Shown here piece after piece: positions 34,639-44,644 of a DNA stretch of 64,000 bases; position 1 is the stretch's first letter; every line of letters begins with the position of its first letter. The position numbers and the translations under genes are program-made. The DNA is from Humulus lupulus (taxonomy: Eukaryota; Streptophyta; Magnoliopsida; Rosales; Cannabaceae), in NCBI RefSeq assembly GCF_963169125.1, contig NC_084802.1, positions 15,996,896 through 16,060,895 of the forward strand. Direction: 5' to 3'. Under the pieces are notes generated by a model that saw only the letters and a list, made by a program, of their open reading frames with translations, made no database searches and was not told the origin of the DNA.

Positions 34639-37600
34639 TCATCCTGGTCCGATATTCATAAGTTTCAAACAATGCAGAAACTTAATTTGTGTCAAGACCT
34701 TGGTTCCTGCATCAGCAGGATTCTCCTCACTTGCCACCTTTTCAAGGTCAATTGTTCCTTCTTCAATCTTATCCCTTATCCAAAATAACCTTACATCTAT
34801 ATGTTTTGATCTCTCATGATAGACAGGATTCTTGCACAAGTGTATGGATGACTGGCTGTCAGAGAATACTGTCACTTTTTCCTTCATTATCTTGATTTCT
34901 TTAAGAATTCCTCTAAGCCAAACAGCCTCTTTAAAAGCTTCAGTTGTAGCCATAAATTCTGCCTCTGTGGTAGACAATGCTACAATAGGCTGCTGCTGTG
35001 ACTTCCAGTTTATGCAACACTCATTTAGCATAAAACAGTAGGAAGTTAAAGATTTCCTTGTATCCTTATTTGATGCATAATCAGCATCAACAAACCCTTC
35101 AAGCTTGATCTTGTTTCCTGCTTTTACATACACTAAGCCATAATCTTGAGTAGCTTTTAAGTACCTAAGAAGCCACTTTACTCCTTTCCAATGCTCCTCT
35201 CCGGGATTGGACATAAACCGACTCAAAACACTCACTGCATATGCAATATCAAGTCTGGTACATATCATTAAGTACATCAAGCTTCCTATGGCCTCTGCAT
35301 AAGGGACTTTCACCATCTGCTTCTTCTCATCTTCTGAAGTAGGTGACTGTTTTGAATTTAAGTCAAAATGTCCACCTAGAGGGACATTAACCTCTTTGAC
35401 ATTAGACATGTTAAACTTTTCCAAAACTGCTTGCAAGTAGTGGCTTTGTGAAAGAATCAACTTATGATTTCTTCTATCTCTTAGAATATCAATTCCAAGA
35501 ATTTTTCTTGCAGCTCCCATGTCTTTCATCTCAAACTCTCCATTCAAAACTTCTTTAAGCTTGCTAATCTTATTCAAATCATTTCCCATTATGAGCATAT
35601 CATCAACATATATTAGAAGAAAAGTTTGTGAGGATGTACCTAAATCAATGTAGTACAAACAAGTATCATATCTTGATCTTGTATATCCCGCTTTAGTGAC
35701 AGCTAAATCAAATCTCTTGTACCATTGTCTAGGTGATTGCTTGAGTCCATAAAGAGATCTTTTCAACAAGCAAACCAGTTCCTCTCCTTTTGATTCCACC
35801 TTAAACCCCTCGGGTTGATCCATGTAGATAGTTTCCACTAATCTTCCATTTAAAAACGCTGTTTTTACATCCATTTGCTCTATCTCCCAATCATTTTGGA
35901 CAGCAAGAGCAAGCATCATCCTTATTGTCTTCATTTTAATAACCGGTGAAAAAATCTCAGCATAATCTATGCCTTCAACTTGTGTAAATCCCTTTGCCAC
36001 CAACCTTGCCTTGAACCTCTTGGGATCGGTTTGACTTATTTCATCCTTCACTTTGAAAACCCATTTGCACCCTATTACTTTCTGTTTCTCAGGCTTAGGT
36101 ACAAGAACCCACGTCTGGTTCTTCTTTAGGGAACTTATTTCCTCAATCATGGCTTGCTTCCAAAGCTGTGACTGCTTGCTGCCAATAGCTTCTTTGTAGT
36201 CTCTAGGTTCAATTTGTTGTTTGCTCATAACAGCTAGAGCATAGGCAATGATATCAGCTTCTGCTTCAACATATCGTGCAGGCATCTTTATCTCTCTTCT
36301 AGATCTGTCCCTTGCCAATTGATAGCTTGTTAAATCCTCTTCTTGATAACCTTCAGTAAAATCACGTTCTTCTGTTTCAGATTCAGCAGACGAGTCTCCA
36401 GTTTCGGTAGATTGAACTTCAATCTGTGTTCTGCTGCTATGTGCTTGCTTACCTGCATCATCACAAGAAATACCTTTCTCATTTCCTTTAAAAGGAAAAA
36501 TGTTTTCATTAAAAATAACATCACGACTAGTTATGATTTTATAAGTTTCAAGAGACAAAAGTCTATATCCCTTAACTCCATCAGGATAACCTAAGAAGAC
36601 ACATTTAATAGATCTTTTACCAAGCTTATCATCAACATTGTGTACATATGCAACACACCCAAAAGTCCTAATATGATTTAAAGATGGTTTCTTACTGGAC
36701 CATTTTTCTTCAGGTGTCATAAACTCATTTACTCGACTAGGACTTCTATTTATAAGATAACAAGCATTGTAAAGAGCCTCACCCCAATATGGCTTACTCA
36801 AACCCGATTCTATCATCAAGCATCTTACTTTGTTTAACAAAGTTCTATTAATTCTCTCAGCCACTCCATTTTGCTGAGGAGTATTTTTCACAGTCTTGTG
36901 TCTTTGAATACCATATTTCATACACAAATCATTAAACTCTTGATTAACAAACTCAAGGCCATTGTCAGTTCTTAAACTTTTAATTTTCAGATTAGTTTGA
37001 TTTTCAACAAGAGTTTTCCATACTTTAAACTTTTCTAAACATTCAGATTTGTTCTTGAGTAAATAAAGCCAAACTTTCCTACTATAGTCATCAACAATTG
37101 ATAAAAAATAGAGATTACCTCCCTGCGTAGGTGTTCTACTTGCTCCCCATAAATCTGAATGTATATACTCCAATGGTTTCTTTGCTCTATAGTTGCTGGA
37201 GCTAAATTTAATTCTGTGTTGTTTTCCCTGCACACACACTTCACAAAATGGTAAGTTAACATGAGTGTAGTTAGGAATTATACCTTGTTTGGATAGCTCA
37301 ACCAATCCTTGTTCGCTAATGTGCCCCATTCTTGTGTGCCAAGTTAATGAATCTAAGTTCCCTTTCTTTATTACAGATGCATAAGCTGGAGGAATAGTTT
37401 CTCCATCAAGGCGATACAAACCAGATTTTTTAATTCCCTTCATGACAACTAAAGAGCCTTTTGTTATCTTCATGATGCCTCTGCTGATTCTGTAGTCGTG
37501 ACCTTCATCATCAAGAGTACCCAAGGAAATTAAATTCCTTTTCAAATCAGGTATATGTCTTACATTGTTCAGAATTTTAGTGGTCCCATCTGAACCTTTT

Positions 37601-38619
37601 ATGGCTATTGAACCAATGCCAATCACACTACATTGGTAGTCATTTCCCATCAAAACTTTTCCACCATTAGTCTCCTTGTAATCTATGAACCACTCCCTTT
37701 TAGGACACATATGATAGGTGCAACCCGTGTCCAAGATCCATTCTTGTGTATCTCTATCTAAAGAAACACAACTCACATCCCCATCTATACTATAGGGATC
37801 ATCTACGACAGCTGATGAATTTCCATTATCCTCTTCTTTCTTTTTCTTCTTTAATTCCCAACAATACTTTATCAAGTGGCCAACCTTTCCACAATGATGG
37901 CATTTTCTAGTCTCCCTTGGTCTTGACTTAGATCTTGAATGAAATCTTGAAGGCCCTCTCGAAGTCTGTCTCTTCTGGCTTCTACCACGAACAATGAGAC
38001 TTTCATCTTGCTTCTGAGATTGCATCCTTGCTGCCTTTTCCCAAGTGATTTCAGCATCTCTTGATCTAAGAGCACTCATAACATCCTCTAGAGTTAATGA
38101 TTCCCGACTGTACATTATTACAGTCCTCAATTCTTTGAACTGATCTGGAAGACTATTCAGAAGGATAACAGCTTGATCCTCCTCTTTAATCTCTTCTCCC
38201 ATGTTGCTGAGACTAAGGATAATTTTATTCATTTCATCAAAGTTCTGCTCTAAAGGCATGGTTGCATTCATCTTGAAACCATAGAACTTTCCCTTCAAGA
38301 AAATCTTCATTGCAGTAGTTTTGGTCATGTAGAGTTGCTCCAACTTCTTCCATAAACCTGAAGCTGTCTTTTCTCCAATAACTTGTCTCAAAACATTGTC
38401 TGAAAGATTCATGACAATTGCAGAACGAGCTTGTTTCATTACCAGAGTCGCATCTTCCTTTTTCGCAGACACATCTGCCTTCAATTCTGGTGTATCGTCT
38501 TCAAGGGCTGAATCCAATTTCTGGTATATTAGAACAGCCATCATCTTTTCTTTCCAAAGACTAAAATCCCCTGAACCATCAAACTTGTCCAAATCAAATT
38601 TTGTTGATGCGGAAGCCAT
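34639..38619 (-). CDS. Copia Gag-Pol polyprotein, intact (Tork/TNT1-like)
   Basis: 1326 residues in one frame. Gag occupies about 1-235 and its zinc knuckle CX2CX4HX4C is at 240-253. Protease has LDTG at 296-299. The integrase finger is His428, His432 or 433, Cys459 and Cys462; the catalytic triad is Asp489, Asp552, Glu588, with exact D-35-E spacing. RT starts at about 815 and has YVDD at 1004-1007. RNase H has Asp1178 or 1180, Glu1219 or 1221 and Asp1254, then a KHIDVRLFWIRD tail. The order integrase before RT defines copia; the gag resembles TNT1/Tork elements. No stop or frameshift is present, so the protein could be functional: it would package RNA, reverse-transcribe it and integrate the DNA. 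Confidence 0.97.
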   Translation of the reverse strand: MASASTKFDLDKFDGSGDFSLWKEKMMAVLIYQKLDSALEDDTPELKADVSAKKEDATLVMKQARSAIVMNLSDNVLRQVIGEKTASGLWKKLEQLYMTKTTAMKIFLKGKFYGFKMNATMPLEQNFDEMNKIILSLSNMGEEIKEEDQAVILLNSLPDQFKELRTVIMYSRESLTLEDVMSALRSRDAEITWEKAARMQSQKQDESLIVRGRSQKRQTSRGPSRFHSRSKSRPRETRKCHHCGKVGHLIKYCWELKKKKKEEDNGNSSAVVDDPYSIDGDVSCVSLDRDTQEWILDTGCTYHMCPKREWFIDYKETNGGKVLMGNDYQCSVIGIGSIAIKGSDGTTKILNNVRHIPDLKRNLISLGTLDDEGHDYRISRGIMKITKGSLVVMKGIKKSGLYRLDGETIPPAYASVIKKGNLDSLTWHTRMGHISEQGLVELSKQGIIPNYTHVNLPFCEVCVQGKQHRIKFSSSNYRAKKPLEYIHSDLWGASRTPTQGGNLYFLSIVDDYSRKVWLYLLKNKSECLEKFKVWKTLVENQTNLKIKSLRTDNGLEFVNQEFNDLCMKYGIQRHKTVKNTPQQNGVAERINRTLLNKVRCLMIESGLSKPYWGEALYNACYLINRSPSRVNEFMTPEEKWSSKKPSLNHIRTFGCVAYVHNVDDKLGKRSIKCVFLGYPDGVKGYRLLSLETYKIITSRDVIFNENIFPFKGNEKGISCDDAGKQAHSSRTQIEVQSTETGDSSAESETEERDFTEGYQEEDLTSYQLARDRSRREIKMPARYVEAEADIIAYALAVMSKQQIEPRDYKEAIGSKQSQLWKQAMIEEISSLKKNQTWVLVPKPEKQKVIGCKWVFKVKDEISQTDPKRFKARLVAKGFTQVEGIDYAEIFSPVIKMKTIRMMLALAVQNDWEIEQMDVKTAFLNGRLVETIYMDQPEGFKVESKGEELVCLLKRSLYGLKQSPRQWYKRFDLAVTKAGYTRSRYDTCLYYIDLGTSSQTFLLIYVDDMLIMGNDLNKISKLKEVLNGEFEMKDMGAARKILGIDILRDRRNHKLILSQSHYLQAVLEKFNMSNVKEVNVPLGGHFDLNSKQSPTSEDEKKQMVKVPYAEAIGSLMYLMICTRLDIAYAVSVLSRFMSNPGEEHWKGVKWLLRYLKATQDYGLVYVKAGNKIKLEGFVDADYASNKDTRKSLTSYCFMLNECCINWKSQQQPIVALSTTEAEFMATTEAFKEAVWLRGILKEIKIMKEKVTVFSDSQSSIHLCKNPVYHERSKHIDVRLFWIRDKIEEGTIDLEKVASEENPADAGTKVLTQIKFLHCLKLMNIGPG

Positions 38620-38724
38620 TGTTGTTACAATCTTGAAGATTCTTGAATCAATTCTTTTTCAATCTTCAAGCTCTTTGAATTAATGCCTTTTCAATCTTTG
38701 AGTTCCTCTCTTTTCCCTAACCTG

Positions 38725-38736
38725 GCTCTGGTACCA
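38725..38736 (-). other. Primer-binding site of the copia element
   Basis: On the minus strand TGGTACCAGAGC follows the 5' LTR after one base. It differs by one base from the standard initiator-Met site TGGTATCAGAGC. Confidence 0.8.
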
Positions 38737-38737
38737 C

Positions 38738-39265
38738 TGTTGTAAATGCACAACACAGAACTCAATCAAGCACTTAATCAATTCAAACAACAATAATAAA
38801 ATCAACAAAGCATAGAACAAGTAAAAAAAAAAAAAGAGACAACCAAAATTTATACTGGTTCAGCCAACAATGTGTTAGCCTAATCCAGTTCCTCAATGAT
38901 TGAGGTTCCACTATGATAAAATCTCTGTTACAGCTTGATCTATAAAGCTCCAAACCAGAAAACAATCGGTCTAGAGATGAGGAAACTTTTACATGTAAAT
39001 TCTTGAAGAAAACAACTCCAAGAATCAAACCTCTCTCTCACTACCCTTACAAGTTCCCTCAAAGTGTTTCCCAAAAAACCCCAATCAAAATTCGTTCTCT
39101 TCTCTTTTTAAAACTCTCTTCTAAAACTATATATATAGCGTTTAGGAATAGAACCTTTTTGATGATACCTAAAATGCCCCTGCTGTAACAGATATAACAG
39201 ATGAAACTATCAAACTGCCAGATGAAACTCTGGAAAAATCAGTAAGTGGGAATTATAATACCACA
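38738..39265 (-). repeat. 5' LTR of the copia element
   Basis: 528 bases with five substitutions relative to the 3' LTR. The TATA box at 39129-39137 on the minus strand is placed to start the genomic RNA toward gag. A diverged solo copy of the same family is at 43415-43945. Confidence 0.95.
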
Positions 39266-39270
39266 GAATG

Positions 39271-39650
39271 TGTAGTTGGCTAGAATCAATAGCCATCACT
39301 ATTGATTTCAGAAAATATATAAATTATCTACTTACATAATGCAAAAGAGCATTGCTACTACGATGCACTATGAGTGCCTTTTAACTTTTTTTAATACCGA
39401 ATTGATTCTTCCCTGAGATTAACTAATGTCATTTTCTCAAAATAACTCCACAGATAAAAGAATACCTTGTTCAGTAGTAAATAAGCAAAGCTTAGCTAAA
39501 ACTGAAGATAATAACAGGGAAAAAGAGCACGAATATTGATACTCCTTAGTACATACAAACACTTCAGAAGTCAGTAGATTTTGGTTTCTATACAAGATTT
39601 GATACCACAAGGTATACATTACAATCCATTGCAATTTATCTAACGAATGC
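39271..39650. other. Spacer downstream of LECRK copy 3
   Basis: AT-rich sequence between the copia target duplication and the stop codon of copy 3; it should include the 3' UTR of copy 3. The small frame at 39437-39634 is unsupported. Confidence 0.5.
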
Positions 39651-42002
39651 TTAAGAAATATGAACTACACTAACAGATGAAGAAGGAATTGGAGGTGTTG
39701 GGATCTCTATTATCCCTTCCAACATCAGACAAACTTTCTTCATAGAAGGTCTCAAAGATGGTTCTTCCTGAATACACCAAAGTCCCAACTTAATCATCTT
39801 CTTCAGCTCATCACTCTCTACATCTTCTTCAACTAGCCTTTCCATTTCACCAGCCACAAAACAGTCATAAACCCAGTTAGCAAGAACTGCTTCATCCTCA
39901 GGAACGTCCATATCCACACTCCTTCTACAGCATACAATCTCCAACAACATAATGCCATAGCTGTAAGCATCTGCTTTCACTGTTATTGGCACGTTCCTAT
40001 GCCACTCTGGTGCCACATACCCTCTTGTTCCTCTCAAACCAGTGTATGTTCTGGTTTGGTCAGGCCTCAGTAGCTTTGCCAGACCGAAATCAGCGATTTT
40101 CGCACGTGCTTGTTTGTCCATAAGAATGTTCTCTGGTTTGATGTCACAGTGGATTATCTGTGTTTCACACTCGTCATGTAGATAGACTATTCCCCGAGCT
40201 ATATTGAAAGCTATTTCAGCTCTTTTCTTCCAAGTTGGCTTTGTCTCAGATTTAAACAAGAAATCCGCCAAAGAACCGTTTGCCATGTACTCATAAACCA
40301 AAAGCCTGTTAGCTCCTTCATGACAGTAACCAAGAAGCTTAACCAGGTTCTTATGGTGAGTATTTCCTATTACTTTCACCTCATTCCTGAATTCTCTTTC
40401 GTTATCTCCAACCATTTTCTCTAGTCTCTTGATAGCCACAACTTTCCTGGAACCGTTTCTTGTTATGACCCCTTTGAAAACTGTCCCGTAAGCTCCTCGT
40501 CCCACTTGATCATTGAAACCATTTGTTGCCTTTTCTAGCTCACCTAACGTATATGGACGAATAGCAACATCTTCAAGAAAATCGTGGTGCCACTGATCTG
40601 AAATCCTTCTGTATTCCCACATTCGAAATTTGATTATAAGCGCAACTGAAGTCGCTAAGGCCATAAGCCCAAATAATGAAAGCACAATGCTGCTGATAAC
40701 AAATCCCTTTCGAACTTGTTCACTTCTAACTATCCTCACCCCTGTTGTGCTTGTCTCGGAGCTTTGATTGAGCATTTTGACCTTGATCAGTGCGTAGCTA
40801 TTTGTATCAGCTTTGGCATATTTCAGTGGAAACATTAGTTTGTTGCATGAGGCGGCTGTATATAAAACAATTTCGCAGTGACAATCTTTCATGCAGTCCT
40901 GTTCACAAGCAGTCTTGCTCATTGGAACAGAAGAGTACGAATTGTTTTCCCACATAATTCCAGCGACTTCCACAAGAGAAACTTTATCTTGATTATCAAT
41001 TTTGCAATAATCTATGCTAGTATTCCTTTGACAGCCTAAACTTTTCTGGCGTTGGTCAATGAAATCAAAACCAGGAAGACATGTACATTTGGATTCTTCA
41101 TTTTGAAGAACACAATATGCATTTGTGCCACACATTCCAGTAGGAGCACAATTGCTAGTCGGACTCCATTGGATATTCCAGCTGCTATTGACCTGTGGCA
41201 AACTGTGAGAATACAGTCTTAGTATTCCATCTTCATCAATTGTTAGACGATAGGTAACATTCTCCCCGAGGTGACTCCAATCTGCAGCATGAATTGTCTT
41301 TACAATACTCCCGCTTGTAGAATTGAGCAGATCTAGTTGACCATTAGGATCAAGTTTCAGACTTATTTTTGGTTCTCCTTTTATAGAAGTTGCTGTGGAC
41401 CAGTAAGCATGATATGGTAAGAGACCACTGATTATCGGGTATAGAACCAGATTACCATCAGTCTGCATGCTAAGTTTATATCTTCCAGACGAGTGATTTG
41501 ACTCGGAGACGGCTGAGATGAGCTCTCTTCCAGTCTCTAAACTCTGTCCCGGCAAAAGGGTATCTGTTGGATTCTCAAAACTCTGCCATATGATGTTAGA
41601 ATCTGAGTTGTAGAGTACAAAGTTACCTGAGTCGAGCATGGAAGCTGAGGCAGCAGCCAGAGGGGAAAACACCATGGCAATTGGTTGACCTTGTTTATCT
41701 TCCAAAACAAGCCTACCATCACCATTAAATAGCAGTGCTACGTCCTGTGGGAGTGGCTGTTGGTCCCGGTCTGCTGTCCATACGACTGTCTTCTCCTTTA
41801 TCTTGTCAAACCAGATTCCAATAGCAAAGCCATTGCCATATTTGTAGAATCCAAATGCAAACTGCCCAGAATTTGATAGCCAATACGATTTATTGGTAGA
41901 AGGAGAGATGGAAGAGCCTAGACTGATTTTGGTATTACTTTGTTGAGCGGTTGAGATGGAGATTTCAGTAATTAGAAGAAGTAACAAAAGCATTGCAGCC
42001 AT
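39651..42002 (-). CDS. G-type lectin S-receptor-like Ser/Thr kinase (LECRK), copy 3
   Basis: I take ATG at 42000-42002 as the start. It gives a 783-residue protein beginning MAAMLLLLLLITEISISTAQ, a clear signal peptide. The frame is open 41 codons further upstream, but that part would bury the signal. Domains follow in order: bulb-type lectin (NKSYWLSNSGQFAFGFYK, VVWTADRD), EGF-like Cys region (CAPTGMCGTNAYC), PAN-like region (CEQDCMKDCHC), and a membrane helix after VRKGFVISSIVLSLFGLMAL. The kinase then has GRGAYGTVFKG, VAIKRLEK, HCDIKPENI (non-RD), DFGLAKLL, YVAPEW and a typical LLEIVCCRR. It is intronless and intact, and more distant from copies 1 and 2 than they are from each other. A plasma-membrane receptor; the ligand is unknown. 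Confidence 0.95.
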   Translation of the reverse strand: MAAMLLLLLLITEISISTAQQSNTKISLGSSISPSTNKSYWLSNSGQFAFGFYKYGNGFAIGIWFDKIKEKTVVWTADRDQQPLPQDVALLFNGDGRLVLEDKQGQPIAMVFSPLAAASASMLDSGNFVLYNSDSNIIWQSFENPTDTLLPGQSLETGRELISAVSESNHSSGRYKLSMQTDGNLVLYPIISGLLPYHAYWSTATSIKGEPKISLKLDPNGQLDLLNSTSGSIVKTIHAADWSHLGENVTYRLTIDEDGILRLYSHSLPQVNSSWNIQWSPTSNCAPTGMCGTNAYCVLQNEESKCTCLPGFDFIDQRQKSLGCQRNTSIDYCKIDNQDKVSLVEVAGIMWENNSYSSVPMSKTACEQDCMKDCHCEIVLYTAASCNKLMFPLKYAKADTNSYALIKVKMLNQSSETSTTGVRIVRSEQVRKGFVISSIVLSLFGLMALATSVALIIKFRMWEYRRISDQWHHDFLEDVAIRPYTLGELEKATNGFNDQVGRGAYGTVFKGVITRNGSRKVVAIKRLEKMVGDNEREFRNEVKVIGNTHHKNLVKLLGYCHEGANRLLVYEYMANGSLADFLFKSETKPTWKKRAEIAFNIARGIVYLHDECETQIIHCDIKPENILMDKQARAKIADFGLAKLLRPDQTRTYTGLRGTRGYVAPEWHRNVPITVKADAYSYGIMLLEIVCCRRSVDMDVPEDEAVLANWVYDCFVAGEMERLVEEDVESDELKKMIKLGLWCIQEEPSLRPSMKKVCLMLEGIIEIPTPPIPSSSVSVVHIS

Positions 42003-43414
42003 TATCAGCTGAACTGTTTGGTTTTGCAGACAAACTGGTTCGCCCAAGTATCTCTGGCACTGGCAAGAACTTAATGAAATTCCCAGTCTAGAAAGTCTAT
42101 ATTCTATAGAATTATCTTGGTCCAAGCCTTTGTCAATGAAACTTGGCCGGGTGTTGCTTTCTGTTTTCTAATTATGTTTGGTCAAGGAAAGGAGCGTAGC
42201 TACTTCCTTTGAAAACTTTCTGTTTTTATTCTGAATGGCCTTTGAAAACTTTTAAAATAAATATTAAAGGAGTACAGATTCTGTTTCTTGATGAATTCAC
42301 AAACACTTTTTTAGTTTTTGGGGAACAATATAAGTCATGTTTCAAAGAGAAAGTCTGGTCTTTTGGAGGGCCCCACTTAAATACTAAATAAATAAAAAAT
42401 AGTAAGAGCCGTTTAATGCGCTATTTAAGGCATATAAAATAAGATCCTAAATAGTAATAAATAAACGGCTACCAAAATGGTTTACAAATATTTTTCTGAT
42501 TTAAAACAAGAAAAATCAGAACTAAATATCAGGATGAACATTTTAAGTGAAAATATAGTAAATATTGTATAAGAAGAGAAACAAGGGCCATCCACAAATA
42601 TTAATATAGATCTCAATAACGTCCAAAAAAAAAACTTAATTAAACTCCGTTTCTATTAGGTAAATAAGATTGCCTTTGTTTGACCAAAAAATCAGTGCGA
42701 CCTCGAACGCAAATTCAATAATAACTAATCACCCAAGTCTTGGTTTCCGGTCCACATTTGTGACTCATACATCCACATTACAACTTGAAATATTTCATTT
42801 TGTCGACATAAAGAAGTTCTTTTATACATCAAAATTGCAGATAAATGTGGCACAAAATTGAATGGAGTCCATAATAAGATCTCTATAATGATTATACCGA
42901 TATGAGAAACTAGAACCTCAGTGTAACTTAGTATCAAATTATCAACCTTGAAATGGAATATATAATACATACCACCGAATTTCATAATTGGAAAACTACC
43001 AAATATAGATGAAAATGAGGATAGAGGATTGCCTAAAAGCTTGAGAAAATAACTGAGAGCAATATTATCAAAAAATGCATGTGGAAACATATATGATCAC
43101 ACGATTTGCTCATTTTTTTTAGCTTTACCAATGATCCAACAAACCCAAATGATCATTGCATGTGCTAGTGTTTTGCCAAAATAAGAACTTTTATGCTGGT
43201 AGAGACAAGGGAAATCACATCAAGAGACACAACTAAATGCATTAATCTTCCATCAGGGTAATAAAGATTTTGTGGTTCACGATGCTGAATGCATTTCCTT
43301 CACCATCTACTCATCCTTGAAAACAATAAAAAATAGTGATATAATCATTTTAGTACTTAGAAATATATAGGATCTTTGTGTGATTAATTAAAACATAATA
43401 TATGATAACAACTG
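42003..43414. other. Upstream region of LECRK copy 3 and AT-rich spacer
   Basis: Should contain the promoter of copy 3. The open frames at 42670-42861 and 42725-43090 overlap on opposite strands and resemble no protein I know. No repeats or transposon ends recognised. Confidence 0.5.
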
Positions 43415-43945
43415 TGTTGTAAATACACAACACAGAACTCAAAACTAGCAATATTCAAATTCAAACAACAATAATAAAATCAACAAAAAAGAACAAATAA
43501 AAAGAAAGAGACAACCAGAATTTATACTAGTTCACCAGATCCTCCATGAATGAAGTTCCACTATGACAAGTTTTCTGTTACAGCCTATGATCAACAATGG
43601 TGAAAACACTTGTGTGAAGAGCAGAGGAAGCTTTTACATGTAAGTTCTTGAAGAAAAAACATCTCCAATAATCAAAACTCTCTCTCACAAACTTTACAAA
43701 TACTCTCAAAGTGTTTCCCAAAACCCCAAAACTCAGCATGAATTAAAAACGTTCATCTGAAGCTCTTTCTAAAGTTATATATATGAGTTTAGTTTTAGAA
43801 TTTTTGACAATACTAGAAATGCTCCTGCTTGGTTGTAACATATGTAACTGAAGAATTTTTCAAAATATAAGATACAACTACCAAAAAGATGAAAGGTAAT
43901 TTTTAGTGGGTCTTTAAGTTAGTAAGTGAGAATTACAATACCAAA
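43415..43945 (-). mobile_element. Solo LTR of the copia family, diverged
   Basis: It aligns over its whole length (531 bases) with the 528-bp LTRs at 34050 and 38738, sharing the TGTTGTAAATRCACAACACA start and a TATATATA core. Flanks AACTG and AAGTG differ by one base, consistent with an old 5-bp target duplication. Many substitutions indicate an insertion much older than the intact element. Confidence 0.85.
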
Positions 43946-44268
43946 AAGTGTAATCACAATAAACAAGTTAATCATTGACATGTGAAAGTCCTACGATAGG
44001 GAAATACAAAATCACATTCAATAAAAATTTATCTCAAGATTATCAAATAATGATACCGAAAACATTCATATGAATTCCCACAATAATGGTGATATAAAGG
44101 GGATATCACTTAATTAGGCATTAATTGTTAAAATATATGCACTATTCAATTAATTATGAATATCATAATCGTTAATGCATTTTACAAAATCTAGTAATAA
44201 TTACTCAAAACAAAAGAAATGATTATTACAAAATGCATTAGAATGGACAATAATAAACATAAGAATAT
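43946..44268. other. AT-rich spacer
   Basis: Nothing coding and no repeat recognised between the solo copia LTR and the foldback MITE. Confidence 0.5.
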
Positions 44269-44635
44269 GAAAAAATATCATTTTGGCTCTTATGTTTTTT
44301 CTAACTACGCAATCAGTCCATTTGTTTTGTTAAATGAAAATTTAGATTTGATATTTTACAAAATGAATCAAAATAGTACCCTAGACATGATTTTTATTAA
44401 AATATTTTCAATTATAAGATTAATTCTTGGATCATTGAAGATGAGATAGGTTCATACCAGCAGAGAAGGTGGTCGAGGAGCTGAGAATAAATATTTGAAA
44501 ATATTTTGACTAAATCGGGTCTAGGGTACTATTTTGGTTTATTTTGTAAAATATAAAGTCTGAGTTGTCATTTCACAAAACACAGAGGCTGATCGCATAT
44601 TAAAAAAAATACAGAAGTTAAACTAGTATTTTCCC
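44269..44635. mobile_element. Second foldback MITE of Mutator type
   Basis: A 367-bp element with inverted arms of about 150 bases; both arms share ATTTTACAAAAT, AAAATAGTACCCTAGA and a TTTGTTTTGT/AAATGA block. It is flanked by perfect 9-bp duplications TAAGAATAT (44260-44268 and 44636-44644). The right arm, reversed, starts GGGAAAATACTAGTTT, like the GGGAATTTACTGATTT end of the MITE at 5615-5994. The open frame at 44219-44449 covers the left arm and is not a gene. Confidence 0.85.
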
Positions 44636-44644
44636 TAAGAATAT

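Larger units (their letters stand above)
34050..39265 (-). mobile_element. Complete Tork-type Ty1/copia retrotransposon
   Basis: Two 528-bp LTRs (34050-34577, 38738-39265) flank one uninterrupted gag-pol frame, and the target duplication GAATG is present on both sides (34045-34049, 39266-39270). The LTRs differ at five positions and have no indels, so insertion was recent. Primer site, purine-rich tract, TATA boxes and all catalytic motifs are present, so it could be autonomous. Orientation is the same as the LECRK genes on either side. Confidence 0.97.

Noticed and set aside
34639..38619. Intact copia polyprotein as a viral (envelope-bearing) element
   Set aside because: No envelope-like frame after RNase H; the frame ends at the polypurine region next to the 3' LTR, as in an ordinary copia retrotransposon.
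39651..42125. Longer LECRK copy 3 start at 42125
   Set aside because: The extra 41 residues are polar and would precede the signal peptide; the ATG at 42002 gives a normal family N-terminus.
42725..43090. 121-codon minus-strand frame upstream of LECRK copy 3
   Set aside because: No recognisable domain, overlapping open frame on the other strand, and AT-rich composition like the spacer.
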